Positions 63,247 through 64,000 of a stretch of 64,000 nt of DNA are shown here, in pieces (positions within the stretch are counted from its first letter, which is position 1; each line of letters opens with the position of its first letter). The position numbers and the translations under genes are program-made. The DNA is from Actinomycetota bacterium (GTDB lineage Bacteria; Actinomycetota; Actinomycetes; Nanopelagicales; Nanopelagicaceae). The notes beneath the pieces were generated by a model. The model was given only the letters and a program-made list of their open reading frames with translations. It searched no databases and had not been told where the DNA came from. The stretch is taken from the NCBI GenBank assembly GCA_009698615.1, contig WLPU01000002.1:62001-126000 (forward strand). The letters run 5' to 3'.

Positions 63247-63555
63247 TTAGAGTGTAATCGCGGTTATTTTGACGCGAGTGTTCTGTGAACGAAATCCTTG
63301 ACGGCGGCGATAACCAGTCTTGTTCTTGTAGCGCAAGATGTGAATCTTCTTGCCTTTTGTCTCATCTAAAACTTCAGCAGTGACTTTGACGCCTGAAAGA
63401 ACCTTTGGGTCGGTAGTGACCTTTGCGCCATCAACGACCAAGACTGCAGAAAAAGTTACGGTAGAACCAGCAGCGCTATCGAGGTGATCGACAGTGACAG
63501 TGTCTCCGACGGCGACCTTCTCTTGGCGGCCACCAGCCTTCACGATTGCGTACAC
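63247..63555 (-). CDS. rplU: 50S ribosomal protein L21
   Basis: The GTG at 63555 ([30 protein letters not shown]) has TGGAG six bases upstream and gives 102 residues, the normal L21 length; the track ATG at 63630 adds 25 residues not seen in the family. The C-terminal [28 protein letters not shown] is typical. First gene of the rplU-rpmA unit, with a clear promoter upstream. Confidence 0.95.
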   Translation of the reverse strand: MYAIVKAGGRQEKVAVGDTVTVDHLDSAAGSTVTFSAVLVVDGAKVTTDPKVLSGVKVTAEVLDETKGKKIHILRYKNKTGYRRRQGFRSQNTRVKITAITL

Positions 63556-63619
63556 GTAACGCTCCAGTTCTTTTGCGGGTTCATTGGCTGAGTGAGAAAA
63601 GCGCACTCGGCAGGCGCTT

Positions 63620-63649
63620 AGGGTACGCAAGGTTGCGCCCCTGGGTCAA
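63620..63649 (-). promoter_or_regulatory. Promoter of rplU-rpmA
   Basis: TTGACC (63644-63649) and TACCCT (63620-63625) on the minus strand are 18 bases apart, close to housekeeping consensus. Transcription would begin near 63613, giving a leader of about 60 bases. An inverted repeat AAGCGC/GCGCTT (63599-63619) abuts the -10 box and spans the start site. Confidence 0.65.
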
Positions 63650-63660
63650 ACTGAGAGCGG

Positions 63661-64000
63661 TTATGACCCTGGAGTCACGACCCCTGTGCTCACGGCTCGA
63701 CGACGCTTTCGTCCCTGGGGGGCAGCGACTTCGGCCACTTCAACCCGATGAGATTGCTCCTGTGATGATGGCTCATCTGCGGTGTGATCTTCGTGGGTTT
63801 CAATGGAACCAGTATCTAGTTCGACATCATCAGATGAATGAGAAATTTCTGAATCATCTGATGAATCTGAAGAATGAAGTGAATTTTCAAACGGCATGCT
63901 AGGACGAGCTTTCACTGGCTCTGTATGAATATGAATTCCGCGACCAGCACAACTTTCACACGTCGTAGAAAATGCTTCAATGAGTCCTTGGCCAACTCTC
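63661..64000 (-). CDS. rne: Ribonuclease E/G, C-terminal part (runs off the right edge)
   Basis: The frame of the 63661-63915 ORF stays open to the window end. The added residues read RVGQGLIEAFSTTCESCAGRGIHIHTEPVK, which is the end of the RNase E/G catalytic core with the CxxCxGxG zinc-link motif. An acidic, Ser/Glu/His-rich tail of about 80 residues follows and ends with KRRRAVSTGVVTPGS. RNase E/G cuts single-stranded RNA in mRNA turnover and rRNA processing. Its position before rplU-rpmA is conserved in Actinobacteria. Length and start cannot be judged. Confidence 0.9.
   Translation of the reverse strand, partial: RVGQGLIEAFSTTCESCAGRGIHIHTEPVKARPSMPFENSLHSSDSSDDSEISHSSDDVELDTGSIETHEDHTADEPSSQEQSHRVEVAEVAAPQGRKRRRAVSTGVVTPGS

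Overview
The window reads as one chromosomal segment of a streamlined, moderately low-GC actinobacterium. Evidence is the gene order rpsB-tsf-pyrH-frr-cdsA-rlmN ... rseP-ispG-proS ... rimP-nusA-ylxR-infB-rbfA-truB-ribF-rpsO-pnp-M16-dapB ... thyX-dapA-rnj (all read right to left), the block rne-rplU-rpmA-obgE-proB-proA, a mycoredoxin-like glutaredoxin, very short intergenic gaps, and many 1-4 base stop/start overlaps (TAATG, ATGA). Together with a full polyamine uptake and breakdown cluster this suggests a freshwater acI-type (Nanopelagicales) bacterium; that placement is inference, no 16S is present.

Layout. 1-3.05 kb: rnj (cut by the window edge), dapA, thyX. 3.1-8.75 kb: an accessory block with azlCD, a DapA-like aldolase, a four-gene sugar or sugar-acid operon (HUMPS-family enzyme, zinc-type dehydrogenase, SDR, xylose-isomerase-like protein) and a mycoredoxin-like gene. 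8.8-25.4 kb: dapB, M16 peptidase, pnp, rpsO, ribF, truB, rbfA, infB, ylxR, nusA, rimP, a TauE-type exporter, proS, ispG, rseP. 25.5-37.2 kb: polyamine block with gabT, a ureohydrolase (agmatinase-like), two FAD amine-oxidase-like proteins, potDABC, an aldehyde dehydrogenase and an EamA exporter; fhs follows at 37.2-38.9 kb. 38.9-45.1 kb: rlmN, cdsA, frr, pyrH, tsf, rpsB, xerC. 45.1-55.6 kb: branched-chain amino acid and serine genes (cimA, ilvE, leuB, serA, ilvC, ilvN, ilvB, ilvD). 55.6-64 kb: gatBAC, proA, proB, obgE, rpmA, rplU and the 3' end of an RNase E/G gene.

Every backbone gene lies on the minus strand. The only six plus-strand genes (azlC, azlD, DapA-like, gabT, the second FAD oxidoreductase, EamA) are all in the two accessory blocks, which interrupt otherwise conserved actinobacterial synteny; dxr, usually next to rseP, is missing at the second breakpoint. 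I see no transcription-factor gene in the 64 kb. Control signals that are visible are RNA- or promoter-based: an ilvB attenuator with leader peptide MRSLVVIHELAI and a perfect terminator, structured leaders before rpsO, pnp and rpsB, an unexplained structured RNA between potC and the next gene, and -10 boxes placed 6-7 bases before ATG, which imply leaderless transcripts for several transcription-unit leaders.

How the genes work together: PotDABC imports putrescine/spermidine, the ureohydrolase can supply putrescine or GABA from guanidino compounds, the FAD oxidases and aldehyde dehydrogenase lead to GABA, and GabT feeds succinate semialdehyde to central metabolism. CimA, LeuB, IlvBN, IlvC, IlvD and IlvE form most of an isoleucine/valine/leucine route that starts from pyruvate. 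No stretch longer than about 230 bases lacks a gene; no tRNA, rRNA, CRISPR array, IS element or prophage was recognised.
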